Shown here piece by piece: positions 9,567 through 18,218 of a stretch of 64,000 bases of DNA. The stretch lies in contig JAVVHE010000012.1 of the NCBI GenBank assembly GCA_032249695.1, forward strand, positions 30,420 through 94,419. The letters are read 5' to 3'. Made by a program: the position numbers and the translations under genes. The stretch comes from JAVVHE01 sp032249695. Its GTDB lineage: Bacteria > Pseudomonadota > Alphaproteobacteria > Sphingomonadales > Sphingomonadaceae. Position 1 is the stretch's first letter; each line of letters starts with the position of its first letter. Under the pieces are notes generated by a model that ran no database searches, was not told where the DNA came from, and saw only the letters and a list, made by a program, of their open reading frames with translations.

Positions 9567-9720
9567 AGAGCGAAGCCACAAGTCCCCTCCCGGCGCGGGG
9601 ACGTGTCGCCGCGCCGACGGCGACGTTGGGGTTGAGTGGTCGCGTCATAATGTCTCGGGCCCGCCGCTCGCGCGCCGGTCCACCTCCCCGTTCCAGGGAG
9701 GGGCTTGCGGAGCTGCGTCC
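9567..9720. repeat. palindromic GC-rich intergenic element between ftsW and murG
   Basis: This 154-base spacer has no credible gene. It begins with CCCCTCCCGGCGCGGGG and ends with CCTCCC/GGGAGG arms flanking a 7-base loop (within 9681-9710). The CTCCCC/GGGGAG ends resemble the elements at 3037-3215 and 49982-50080. I infer a dispersed intergenic repeat; a role in mRNA processing or attenuation between ftsW and murG is possible but untested. Confidence 0.45.
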
Positions 9721-10782
9721 ATGACCCGCCCCATCCTCCTCTGCGCGGGCGGCACGGGCGGGCACATGATCCCGGCGCATGCGCTGTCGCAGGAGCTGCA
9801 GCGGCGCGGGCGGCGCGTGGTGCTGCTCTCCGACGCGCGAGGACTGACGCTGCCGGGGCTATTCGAAGGCGTCGACAAGCACGAGCTGCCCGCGGCCTCC
9901 CCCGGGCGTGGCGGCGTGCTGTCATGGCCGCGAACCGCGCTCACCATCATGCGCGGGCGGGCGCGGGCGGCCGAGCTGGTGCGGCGGCTGCGCCCCGCGG
10001 CGTGCGCCGGGTTCGGCGGCTATCCGTCGCTCCCCGGCCTGTGGGCGGCGACGGGCGCGCGTATCCCCAGCATCATCCACGAGCAGAACGCAGTCCTCGG
10101 GCGCGTCAACCGGCGCTTTGGCGGCCGCGTACAACGCATCGCGACGAGCTATCCCACCGTCCGCCACATGCGCCCCGAATGGGCGCTGAAGGTGCGGCTG
10201 ACGGGCAACCCGGTGCGGCCCGAGATCGCTGCGCTGCCGCCGCCGCCAGCGTCGGCCCGGACGATCCTGGTGATCGGCGGCAGCCAAGGCGCGAGCATCT
10301 TTTCGACAATCGTCCCGCGCGCGCTGGTCAGCCTCAGCGAGAGCGGGCCGCTGCGCGTCATCCAGCAGGCGCGCACGGCCGAGCTGCCCGCGATCATCGA
10401 CCTCTATCGCGAGGCGGGCATCCCTGCCGAGGTATCGCCCTTCTTCACCGACATGGCCGGTGCGCTCTCCCGCGCCAACCTGGTCATCGCGCGCGCGGGC
10501 GCATCGACAATCGCCGAGTTGACGTGCGCGGGGCGTCCGTCCATCTTGGTGCCACTCCCCAGCTCGATGGACGATCACCAGACCGCGAACGCGCGGGCGC
10601 TGGCGGACGCCGGGGGAGCCATACTTATCTCGCAGCGCGAGTTCACGCCTGAACGCCTGTCCGCCACCATCGCCGAGCTTACGCCCGAGCGTCTGGGGGC
10701 GATGGCCGCAGCTGCGCGTTCGCTCCGGTTGCCCGACGCTGCGTCGACCCTTGCCGACTTGATCGAGGAGATCAGCCTTTGA
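9721..10782 (+). CDS. murG: UDP-GlcNAc:lipid I N-acetylglucosaminyltransferase MurG
   Basis: MurG converts lipid I to lipid II on the inner face of the membrane. The ATG at 9721 gives 353 residues beginning MTRPILLCAGGTGGHMIPA, with the diagnostic GGTGGH loop at residues 10-15. Further motifs are the HEQNAVLGRVNR segment and, in the C-terminal UDP-sugar-binding domain, ARAGASTIAELT. The frame extends upstream through the palindromic spacer, but that part is not MurG-like. The stop overlaps the next small ORF (TTGA). Confidence 0.96.
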   Translation: MTRPILLCAGGTGGHMIPAHALSQELQRRGRRVVLLSDARGLTLPGLFEGVDKHELPAASPGRGGVLSWPRTALTIMRGRARAAELVRRLRPAACAGFGGYPSLPGLWAATGARIPSIIHEQNAVLGRVNRRFGGRVQRIATSYPTVRHMRPEWALKVRLTGNPVRPEIAALPPPPASARTILVIGGSQGASIFSTIVPRALVSLSESGPLRVIQQARTAELPAIIDLYREAGIPAEVSPFFTDMAGALSRANLVIARAGASTIAELTCAGRPSILVPLPSSMDDHQTANARALADAGGAILISQREFTPERLSATIAELTPERLGAMAAAARSLRLPDAASTLADLIEEISL

Positions 10783-10955
10783 CCGATACACCACGCCGAA
10801 CACTCACTGTGTCCTCCCGCCCGATCGTGGCGGGCACCGAGCCGCGCAGTCGCGCGCCCGCCGCGGTCTCCGCACCCAAGGCTGCGCGCTTCTCGGCAGC
10901 CGACGCGGCGCTCAAGGCCGCACTCGCCGCCGAGCTGTCGACCCAGGGCGACTGA
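10779..10955 (+). CDS. hypothetical 58-residue protein between murG and murC
   Basis: I do not recognise this ORF. A TTG at 10779 overlaps the murG stop (TTGA) and the TGA at 10953-10955 overlaps the murC ATG (TGATG), so it fills the spacer exactly and would keep translation coupled. The product starts MTDTPRRTLTVSS, is rich in Ala, Arg and Pro, has third positions mostly G or C, and ends in an Ala/Lys/Leu segment that could form a helix. No membrane segment or signal peptide is evident. A GTG at about 10809 is an alternative start. It may only be a coupling ORF. Confidence 0.5.
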   Translation: MTDTPRRTLTVSSRPIVAGTEPRSRAPAAVSAPKAARFSAADAALKAALAAELSTQGD

Positions 10956-12367
10956 TGGCCGGCGTCACCCGCGATCTTGGCACGATCCACTTCGTCGGCA
11001 TCGGCGGGATCGGAATGTCCGGCATCGCCGAGGTGATGCACAATCTGGGCTTCAGCGTGCAGGGAAGTGACGTGGCCGAGGGCTACGTCATCGCGGGCCT
11101 CCGCGCCAAAGGCATCGCCGTCCATATCGGCCACGCGGCGGAGAATCTGGGCGACGCCGCCGTCGTCGTCACCAGCACCGCGATCAAGCGCGGCAACCCA
11201 GAGGTCGAGCTGGCGCACGAGCGCCGCATCCCCGTCGTCCGCCGCGCCGAGATGCTGGCGGAACTGATGCGGTTGAAGTCGACCGTCGCGGTGGCAGGCA
11301 CGCACGGCAAAACGACGACCACGTCAATGGTTGCAGCGCTGCTCGACGCGGCTGGGCTGGACCCGACCGTCATCAATGGCGGCATCATCAACACCTACGG
11401 ATCGAACGCGCGGCTGGGCGCGGGCGAGTGGATGGTCGTGGAGGCCGACGAATCCGACGGCAGCTTCCTGCGCCTCCCGCCGACGATCGCGGTGGTCACC
11501 AACATCGATCCGGAGCATCTCGATCATTACGGATCGTTCGACCGCGTCCGCGATGCCTTCGCGGAGTTTGTCGAGCATGTGCCCTTCTACGGCGCGGCGC
11601 TGATGTGCCTCGACCACCCCGAAGTGCAGGCCTTGCTGCCGCGCCTCGGCGATCGCCGCGTCATCACCTACGGCTTCACCGCGCAGGCGGACATACAGGG
11701 CGTGGGCGTGACGCCAGTGCCCGGCGGCAACCGCTTTTCGGTGATGATCCGCGACCGCGCGGGCGGGGAGCGGCGGATCGACGGTCTGGAGCTGCCGATG
11801 CCGGGGCGGCACAATGTGCAGAACGCGCTCGCCGCGGTGGGGGTGGCGGACCAGCTGAAGATCGGCGACGACGCGATCCGCGCCGGGTTCGCGGGCTTCG
11901 GCGGCGTCAAGCGCCGCTTCACGCGCGTGGGCGAGGTCGGCGGCGCGACGATCATCGACGATTACGGCCACCACCCGGTTGAGATCCGCGCGGTGCTGGC
12001 CGCAGCGCGCGAGAGCGCGCGCGGCCGGGTCATCGCTGTGGTGCAGCCGCACCGCTACACGCGCCTGTCTTCGCTGATGAGCGAGTTTCAGACCGCGTTC
12101 AACGATGCCGACCTGGTGTTCGCCGCCCCTGTCTACTCCGCAGGCGAGGCACCGATCGACGGCGCGGATTCGGACCATCTGGTGAGCGGCCTTAAGCGCA
12201 GCGGCCACCGCTTCGCGATGACGACGGACGGCCCCGAGCATTTGGCGCACCAACTGGCGCAGGTGATCCGCGAGGGCGACATGGTAGTGTGCCTGGGCGC
12301 GGGCGACATCACCAAGTGGGCGGCTGGGCTGGCTGACCAGATCGCGAAGGAGCGGGCTGGGGCGTGA
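10955..12367 (+). CDS. murC: UDP-N-acetylmuramate:L-alanine ligase MurC
   Basis: MurC adds L-alanine to UDP-MurNAc, the first stem-peptide step. The 470-residue product begins with the dinucleotide-like fold HFVGIGGIGMSGIAEVM, has the ATP loop GTHGKTTT at about 115-122, EADESDGSFL, and the C-terminal-domain segment DDYGHHPVEI. It overlaps the 58-codon ORF at its start and murB at its end (GTGA). Confidence 0.97.
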   Translation: MAGVTRDLGTIHFVGIGGIGMSGIAEVMHNLGFSVQGSDVAEGYVIAGLRAKGIAVHIGHAAENLGDAAVVVTSTAIKRGNPEVELAHERRIPVVRRAEMLAELMRLKSTVAVAGTHGKTTTTSMVAALLDAAGLDPTVINGGIINTYGSNARLGAGEWMVVEADESDGSFLRLPPTIAVVTNIDPEHLDHYGSFDRVRDAFAEFVEHVPFYGAALMCLDHPEVQALLPRLGDRRVITYGFTAQADIQGVGVTPVPGGNRFSVMIRDRAGGERRIDGLELPMPGRHNVQNALAAVGVADQLKIGDDAIRAGFAGFGGVKRRFTRVGEVGGATIIDDYGHHPVEIRAVLAAARESARGRVIAVVQPHRYTRLSSLMSEFQTAFNDADLVFAAPVYSAGEAPIDGADSDHLVSGLKRSGHRFAMTTDGPEHLAHQLAQVIREGDMVVCLGAGDITKWAAGLADQIAKERAGA

Positions 12368-13395
12368 GCAGCGGCGTGCCTTCTCCCGCCTTTGGGGCAT
12401 CCTCCCGCGCGGGTGGGAGAGGAGCAGGCACGCCGCGGGCGGGCCAAAGAGAGGGCAGTAGCTGGCTCGCCGCCGCGCTCGACGCGGGCCCAGTGCGTGG
12501 CGCGCTGCAACCGCGCCAGAGCTTTGCCGACTTTATCTGGTTCCGCTGCGGCGGCGCGGCGGAGGTGATGTTCCGCCCGTCCAACACTAGCGACCTGCGC
12601 GATTATCTCTCCCGCCTTCCGGGCGGCGTGCCGCTGATGGCGGTGGGCGTCGGATCGAATCTCATCATCCGCGATGGCGGTGTGCCGGGCGTGACGGTTC
12701 GGCTGTCCAAAGCCTTTGCGGGCGTGCGCGTAGAGGGCCGCCGCGTGACCGCAGGCGCCGGGGCGATGGGAATCACGGTTGCGACGGCCGCGCGCGACGC
12801 TGGTCTGGCCGGCGCGGAGTTCCTGCGGGGCATTCCTGGGACGATCGGCGGCGTGGTGGCGATGAACGCGGGCGCCTATGGGCGCGAGATTGCGGACATC
12901 CTTGTCAGCGCCACGCTTGTCACCCGCGACGGCCGGATCGAACGGCTGACATGCGAGGATCTGCGCTACAGTTACCGCCATTCTGAACTGCCGCGTGGCA
13001 GTGTCGTTGTCGAAGCCGAACTGAAGCTGGTCGACGGCGACCCGGCGGGGATCCAGGCTGAAATGGATCGCATTGCCACAGAGCGCGAGGCGTCACAGCC
13101 GCTCCGCACGCGGACAGGCGGCTCCACCTTCAAGAACCCATCCGAGCGCAAGGCCTGGCAGCTGATTGACGACGCCGGGTGCCGCGGCCTGCGCCGCGGC
13201 GGCGCGCAGGTGAGCGAGAAGCACTGCAATTTCCTACTCGCGCTCGACGGCTGCACCAGCGCTGACCTTGAAGCGCTGGGCGAGGACGTCCGCGCGCGGG
13301 TGGCGGCGCAAAGCGGCGTCAGACTTGAGTGGGAGATCGCGCGCGTCGGGGACCCCGTTCCTTCCCAGGCCGAGCTTGGGGGGGAACTGCCGTGA
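12364..13395 (+). CDS. murB: UDP-N-acetylenolpyruvoylglucosamine reductase MurB
   Basis: MurB is the FAD enzyme that reduces enolpyruvyl-UDP-GlcNAc to UDP-MurNAc. FAD/substrate motifs seen are VGVGSNLIIRDGG, RGIPGTIGGVVAMNAGAYG and the catalytic-serine motif GSTFKNP (Ser254). The GTG start overlaps the murC stop, but the first 32 or so residues are Gly/Ser/Arg/Pro-rich and come from DNA with CTCCCGC/GCGGGTGGGAG arms like the cluster's intergenic repeats. The recognisable enzyme begins near residue 33, so the N-terminus may be repeat-derived or translation may start downstream. Confidence 0.94.
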   Translation: MSSGVPSPAFGASSRAGGRGAGTPRAGQREGSSWLAAALDAGPVRGALQPRQSFADFIWFRCGGAAEVMFRPSNTSDLRDYLSRLPGGVPLMAVGVGSNLIIRDGGVPGVTVRLSKAFAGVRVEGRRVTAGAGAMGITVATAARDAGLAGAEFLRGIPGTIGGVVAMNAGAYGREIADILVSATLVTRDGRIERLTCEDLRYSYRHSELPRGSVVVEAELKLVDGDPAGIQAEMDRIATEREASQPLRTRTGGSTFKNPSERKAWQLIDDAGCRGLRRGGAQVSEKHCNFLLALDGCTSADLEALGEDVRARVAAQSGVRLEWEIARVGDPVPSQAELGGELP

Positions 13396-14312
13396 ACATC
13401 GCGGTGCTGATGGGCGGGCCGTCGGCCGAGCGGGAGGTGTCGCTGACAAGCGGCCGTGCTTGCGCTGACGCGTTAGCGCGGCTCGGCCATGCTGTGACGG
13501 AAATCGACCTCGGCCCCGACGTGGCCGCCCGGCTTACGCAAGCCAGGCCGGACGTTGTTTTCAACGCGCTCCACGGCACGCCGGGCGAAGATGGGACGGT
13601 GCAGGGCCTCATGGACCTGATGGGCCTCACCTACACGCACTCCGGCCTGACCGCCTCAGCGATCGCAATCGACAAGCAGCTGACCAAGGCCGTGCTGACG
13701 CCGCTGGGCCTGCCGATGCCGGGCGGGTTGGTGGTCAAGAGCGCCACGCTGCACGAACGCGATCCGCTGCCCCGCCCGTACGTGCTGAAGCCGGTCAACG
13801 AAGGCTCGAGCGTCGGCGTGGCGATCGTCGCTCAAGACTCCAACTATGGCCAGCCCATCGCGCGTGATGCCGAGGGGCCCTGGAGGCGCTACGCGCAGTT
13901 GCTCGCCGAACCGTTCATCCGCGGCCGCGAGCTGACGGTCGCAGTGTTGGGCGGCGAGGCGCTGGCGGTGACCGAAATGGTGCCGGCGCAGGGCTTCTAC
14001 GATTACGACGCCAAATACACCGACGGCCTGACCGAGCATCGGTGCCCCGCGCCGATCCCCGACGATGTCGCGCAGGCGTCTATGGACATTGCGGCGCTCG
14101 CGCATCGGGCGCTCGGCTGCAAGGGCGTGACGCGGTCGGACTTTCGCTGGGACGACAGCCGGGGCGTCGAGGGGCTGTTCCTGCTGGAGGTGAACACCCA
14201 GCCCGGCATGACGCAGCTCAGCCTCGTCCCCGAACAGGCGCGCTATCGGGGCATCGGCTTCGACGAGCTGGTCGGCCGGATCGTCGACCTCGCGCTGAGC
14301 GAGCGAGCGTGA
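13392..14312 (+). CDS. ddl: D-alanine:D-alanine ligase
   Basis: This ATP-grasp enzyme makes the D-Ala-D-Ala dipeptide used by MurF. The GTG at 13392 overlaps the murB stop and gives 306 residues beginning VNIAVLMGGPSAEREVSL. Ligase motifs seen are FNALHGTPGEDGTVQG, VLKPVNEGSSVGV and the metal-binding end LLEVNTQPGMT. The 3' end overlaps ftsQ (TGATG). Confidence 0.96.
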   Translation: MNIAVLMGGPSAEREVSLTSGRACADALARLGHAVTEIDLGPDVAARLTQARPDVVFNALHGTPGEDGTVQGLMDLMGLTYTHSGLTASAIAIDKQLTKAVLTPLGLPMPGGLVVKSATLHERDPLPRPYVLKPVNEGSSVGVAIVAQDSNYGQPIARDAEGPWRRYAQLLAEPFIRGRELTVAVLGGEALAVTEMVPAQGFYDYDAKYTDGLTEHRCPAPIPDDVAQASMDIAALAHRALGCKGVTRSDFRWDDSRGVEGLFLLEVNTQPGMTQLSLVPEQARYRGIGFDELVGRIVDLALSERA

Positions 14313-15199
14313 TGGCAGCCACCATCGCCCGTTCGCGCGCCGCCGTCCCACTGCGCCACCGGGGCCGGCCTGCACGCGCCGCTCCTCCGCGCAGCTGGAG
14401 CGACGGCGTCGTCATCCCGGTCTCGCCGGCGAGGGTGCGGCGGGTTTTGCTGTTCGCTGTTGTTGTGCTTGCGGTTGCGGCGGCGGTTGCGGCGTCGCTG
14501 GTGCTGAAGCTGCCCTCGCTGGTCGCCCAGCGCGCGGTCGCTGCAACGGCGAGCGCGGGTTTCGAGCTGAACGACGTTTCCGTCACCGGCGTGCGCTATG
14601 CCGACCGCGACGCGGTCCGCGCGGCGGCGGTCGAGGGCAGGACCGGCGCGATCCTCGCGCTCGATCTCGACGCGGTTCGCGCGCGGGTGGAGGCGATGCC
14701 GTGGGTGGAGCACGCGACGGTGGCGCGGCGGCTGCCCGACAAGCTGGTGATCAGCGTCACCGAGCGCCAGCCCGCCGCGCTGTGGCAGTATCGCGGCAAG
14801 CTGCACCTCATCGACCCCACCGGCCATTTGCTTGAACCCGCCGACCTTGGCGCGTTCGCGCGGCTGCCGCTCGTCGTGGGGCCGGGCGCGAACAGCGAGT
14901 GGCCCAGCCTCAAGGCTCTGCTCGCGACGCAGCCGCAGACCGCGCAGCAGGTCGACGCAGCGACGTGGATCAGCGGACGGCGCTGGGATCTGCGGATGCG
15001 CAGCGGCGAGACCGTGATGCTGCCCGAGGGCTACGGCGCGGCGCAGGCGGCGCTGAAGCAGTTCGCGCGGCTGAACGGCGAGCGGCCGCTGCTGGGGCAG
15101 GGCTATGCGCGGCTGGATTTCCGGCTGCCGGGCAAGATGGTGGTGCGGCTGCCCGTCACCGACGTGCCGCCGCGCAAGGCGCAGGGGACCGAGATTTGA
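14312..15199 (+). CDS. ftsQ: cell division protein FtsQ
   Basis: FtsQ is a bitopic inner-membrane divisome protein that recruits FtsL and FtsB. The ATG at 14312 overlaps the ddl stop and gives 295 residues: an Arg-rich cytoplasmic tail (about 1-45), one membrane segment (about 48-70), a POTRA domain starting at FELNDVSVTGVRYADRDAV, and the FtsQ beta domain (PDKLVISVTERQPAALWQ onward). The stop overlaps ftsA as TTGA. Confidence 0.95.
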   Translation: MAATIARSRAAVPLRHRGRPARAAPPRSWSDGVVIPVSPARVRRVLLFAVVVLAVAAAVAASLVLKLPSLVAQRAVAATASAGFELNDVSVTGVRYADRDAVRAAAVEGRTGAILALDLDAVRARVEAMPWVEHATVARRLPDKLVISVTERQPAALWQYRGKLHLIDPTGHLLEPADLGAFARLPLVVGPGANSEWPSLKALLATQPQTAQQVDAATWISGRRWDLRMRSGETVMLPEGYGAAQAALKQFARLNGERPLLGQGYARLDFRLPGKMVVRLPVTDVPPRKAQGTEI

Positions 15200-16470
15200 G
15201 CGCGCGCCCGCCCGCCGGGGTCACGCGCCCGATCGCGGCGCTCGATGTCGGATCGTCGAAGGTCGCCGCGCTGGTCGGCGTGGCTGGATTGGACGGAACG
15301 GTGACGCCGCTTGGCCTCGGCGCGCGCGCCTGCCGCGGAGTGAAACGCGGGCTGGTGAACGACATGGCCGCGACCGAAGCAGCGATTCGCGCTGCGATGG
15401 ACGATGCCGAGCGCCAGGCGGGGATGCAGGCGGGGCATGTCGTCGTCAGCCTTTCGGCGGGCGGCTTGGCGTCCGAGGTGGCCGAGGTCGAGCTTCCAGT
15501 GCCCGAGGGCCGGGTGACGCGCGATGACGTTGCGAGGCTGCTCGCAGAGGGCCGCCGCTCGATCGACGAGGGGCCGGGCCGCACCGTGCTCCACGCGCAT
15601 CCGGCGCTGTATGTGATCGACGGCACCAACCGAGTGAGCGATCCGGTCGGCTTCCATGCAGCGAAGCTGGGCGTCGGCATCCACGTGGTGACCGCCAGCA
15701 CGCCGCCGATCCGCAATCTGGACGAGTGCGTGCGCGCGGCGCATCTTGGCATCCAGACGATCGTCGCTTCGCCCGTCGCGGCTGGCATGGCGGTGCTGGA
15801 GCCCGAGGAGCGCGACATCGGCGTGGCGCTGATCGAGCTTGGCGCCGGGGTGACGACGATCGGCTGCTATGCTTCAGACCAATTGTTGGCGATCGCGTCG
15901 GTGGCGATGGGCGGGCAGGATATCACCGACGACATCGCAGCGACGCTGGCAACGCGGCGCATTCACGCGGAAAAGCTGAAGAATGTGCACGGTAGCGCAA
16001 CGCTGACGCCGCGCGACAGCCATGAGTTCGTCGACGTGCCGCCGATCGTTGAGGACGGCGCGGCCGAGCCGGCGCGCGCGACTGCCGCGCAGCTCAACCA
16101 GATCATCCGCGCGCGGCTCGATCAGCTGTTCGGGCGAGTGAACGATGCGCTGAAGACGATCGGTTTCACGGGCCAGAGCGGGCGGCAGGTGGTGCTGACC
16201 GGCGGCGGCGCCGAGCTCGCGGGCATCGCCGATTTCGCGCAGAGCGCGCTTGGCCGCGCGGTTCGGGTTGGAAAACCGCGCGGGCTTGCGCAGCTGTCGG
16301 GCGGCTCCAGCAACGCGGCGTGGGCGACGGTCGCGGGCCTTGCCGCATTCGCCGCAGCCGATCCGGACAATCTTTGGACGCTCGCCGAGGCGCAGGCGCG
16401 CCGCGCGCAATCGGGAGCGCCCAAATCCGGGCTGCTGCGGCTTGTCCACAATTTGCGCCAGGGACTGTGA
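15196..16470 (+). CDS. ftsA: cell division protein FtsA
   Basis: FtsA is the actin-like protein that tethers FtsZ to the membrane. I chose the TTG at 15196, which overlaps the ftsQ stop (TTGA) and gives 424 residues beginning MSARPPAGVTRPIAALDVGSS, the first phosphate-binding loop. Further features are VVLTGGGAELAGIADFA (adenosine region) and a C-terminal GLLRLVHNLRQGL that fits the amphipathic membrane-targeting helix. It is followed by a 118-base gap before ftsZ. Confidence 0.95.
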   Translation: MSARPPAGVTRPIAALDVGSSKVAALVGVAGLDGTVTPLGLGARACRGVKRGLVNDMAATEAAIRAAMDDAERQAGMQAGHVVVSLSAGGLASEVAEVELPVPEGRVTRDDVARLLAEGRRSIDEGPGRTVLHAHPALYVIDGTNRVSDPVGFHAAKLGVGIHVVTASTPPIRNLDECVRAAHLGIQTIVASPVAAGMAVLEPEERDIGVALIELGAGVTTIGCYASDQLLAIASVAMGGQDITDDIAATLATRRIHAEKLKNVHGSATLTPRDSHEFVDVPPIVEDGAAEPARATAAQLNQIIRARLDQLFGRVNDALKTIGFTGQSGRQVVLTGGGAELAGIADFAQSALGRAVRVGKPRGLAQLSGGSSNAAWATVAGLAAFAAADPDNLWTLAEAQARRAQSGAPKSGLLRLVHNLRQGL

Positions 16471-16588
16471 GCTTGGCTGTGGAGAACTCCGCACCGCACA
16501 TCACCCCAAGCCGCCGTGCGATGGTAGACCGCACGGCACCATCCCGCCCGCCTCAGCTGAGCGTTCCGGGCGCCCAGGAGTGACAACC
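16471..16588 (+). promoter_or_regulatory. ftsA-ftsZ spacer with ftsZ ribosome-binding site
   Basis: This is the longest gap between ftsQ and the end of the cluster that does not look repeat-like. It has a clear Shine-Dalgarno AGGAG at 16576-16580, eight bases before the ftsZ ATG, unlike most upstream genes that rely on overlapping starts. A dedicated ftsZ promoter could lie here, as in many bacteria, but I see no convincing -35/-10 pair. Confidence 0.4.
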
Positions 16589-17938
16589 ATGGTCGAACTG
16601 ATCCGCCCGAATTTCACCGAGCTGAAACCGCGCATTACCGTCATCGGCGTCGGTGGCGCGGGCGGCAACGCGGTTTCGAACATGATCGAGGCGGGGCTGG
16701 AGGGCGTGGAGTTTGTGGTCGCGAACACCGACGCGCAGGCGCTGGTGAAATCGCCCGCCGCGACGCGCATCCAGCTTGGCATCAAGATTACGCAGGGGCT
16801 GGGCGCGGGTGCTCGGCCAGAGATCGGGAAGGCAGCCGCCGAGGAAACGACCGACCAGATCGAGCGCGCGCTCGATGGCAGCCACATGTGCTTCATCGCG
16901 GCCGGGATGGGCGGGGGCACGGGCACGGGCGCGGCGCCGGTGGTCGCGCGGATGGCCCGCGAGATGGGAATCCTGACGGTCGGCGTAGTCACCAAGCCGT
17001 TCCACTTCGAAGGTGCTCGTCGGATGAAAGCAGCCGAGGCTGGCATCGCCGAGCTGTCGAAGCATGTCGATACGCTGATTATTATACCCAACCAGAACCT
17101 GTTCCTGATCGCGAACGCGAATACGACGTTCAAGCAGGCGTTCGCGATGGCCGATCAGGTGCTGAATCAGGGCGTGCGCGGCATTACCGACCTCATGGTG
17201 ATGCCCGGACTGATCAATCTGGACTTCGCCGACGTCCGCACCGTTATGAGTGAAATGGGCAAGGCGATGATGGGCACCGGCGAGGCCGAGGGCGAGGGGC
17301 GTGCGATCAAGGCCGCCAGCCGCGCCATCGCCAATCCGCTGCTCGACGAGGTTTCGATGCGCGGCGCGAAGGGAGTCATCGTCAACATAACGGGCGGCGA
17401 CGACCTGAAGCTGATGGAAGTCGAAGAAGCCGCCGAGCATATTCGGGGGCTCGTCGATCCGGACGCGAACATCATCGTGGGGTCGGCATTCAACCCGGAA
17501 TTGGACGGAAAAATGCGGGTTTCGGTGGTTGCGACCGGCATTGAGGCCGCGCAGCGCAGCCTCGATCTGTCGACCGCCGCCCGGGCGGCGGCCGCTGCGG
17601 CGGCTGCGCCGCCGAGCGTCAGCCTGTCGGCCCCCGCGACGCTGTCGGGCGAGCCCGCACCGATCGCTGCGCGCGCCGCCGCGGGTGCAGCGCCTGCCCC
17701 GGCGCACGCGCAGAGCGCCGCCCCGCAGGCGGTGATCGCGCCGCAGCCCGCTGCCCCCGCCGGTCCGGCCGGGGCACCCTTCAGCGCCGAGCCACCGGCT
17801 CCGCGCGCGCCGAGCGGAGCGCTCGAGCTCAGCCTCGATGACATGATCGCGCCGCCTGCCAATGACACTCCCGCCGCCAAGCCGGGCACGCTGTTCGAGC
17901 AGGTCGTCGCGATGCGTGGAGGCTCCGCTGCCGCCTGA
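16589..17938 (+). CDS. ftsZ: cell division protein FtsZ
   Basis: FtsZ is the tubulin-like GTPase that forms the Z ring. The ATG at 16589, with AGGAG upstream, gives 449 residues; the open frame extends further upstream but outside the family. The tubulin signature GGGTGTGA is at 108-115, the T7-loop region includes LINLDFADV, and the globular domain ends near residue 320. An Ala/Pro-rich linker follows. The protein ends with LFEQVVAMRGGSAAA; I cannot find the usual acidic-hydrophobic C-terminal peptide (of the DIPxFLRRQ kind) that binds FtsA and other partners. Confidence 0.97.
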   Translation: MVELIRPNFTELKPRITVIGVGGAGGNAVSNMIEAGLEGVEFVVANTDAQALVKSPAATRIQLGIKITQGLGAGARPEIGKAAAEETTDQIERALDGSHMCFIAAGMGGGTGTGAAPVVARMAREMGILTVGVVTKPFHFEGARRMKAAEAGIAELSKHVDTLIIIPNQNLFLIANANTTFKQAFAMADQVLNQGVRGITDLMVMPGLINLDFADVRTVMSEMGKAMMGTGEAEGEGRAIKAASRAIANPLLDEVSMRGAKGVIVNITGGDDLKLMEVEEAAEHIRGLVDPDANIIVGSAFNPELDGKMRVSVVATGIEAAQRSLDLSTAARAAAAAAAAPPSVSLSAPATLSGEPAPIAARAAAGAAPAPAHAQSAAPQAVIAPQPAAPAGPAGAPFSAEPPAPRAPSGALELSLDDMIAPPANDTPAAKPGTLFEQVVAMRGGSAAA

Positions 17939-18218
17939 ACGGCGGCGTAAGGGGCGGTTTCGTGGCTCAAGCCGGCTCTTGGCAGCGTAATTCCGCCCGT
18001 TTGGAGGGCTTTGGCAGCGAGTTTGCGGGCTTGAAGCCGCCCGGTGGCACAGCGTTCGGCAGGCGATACGTGGAAACGTTCGCGGTCTTGAGGCTCGGAC
18101 GCTGCTGCGTCTCCGGGCGCAGCCCCTCGGGTGACCCGCTTCCGCTCAGCTTCGCCCCATCGAGCGCTGCGCCCGCCGCCGCGAAGGTCGTCGCGCGAAC
18201 CAGCACGGCAGCGACGCG
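17939..18218. other. 280-base spacer between ftsZ and the macroglobulin gene
   Basis: I see no confident gene. A plus frame from GTG 17962 to 18240 has an upstream AAGGGG but mixed third positions unlike the neighbouring genes, and an overlapping minus frame is equally open. Local composition is less GC-rich than the flanks. Promoter elements for the downstream gene may lie here, but none is clear. Confidence 0.4.
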
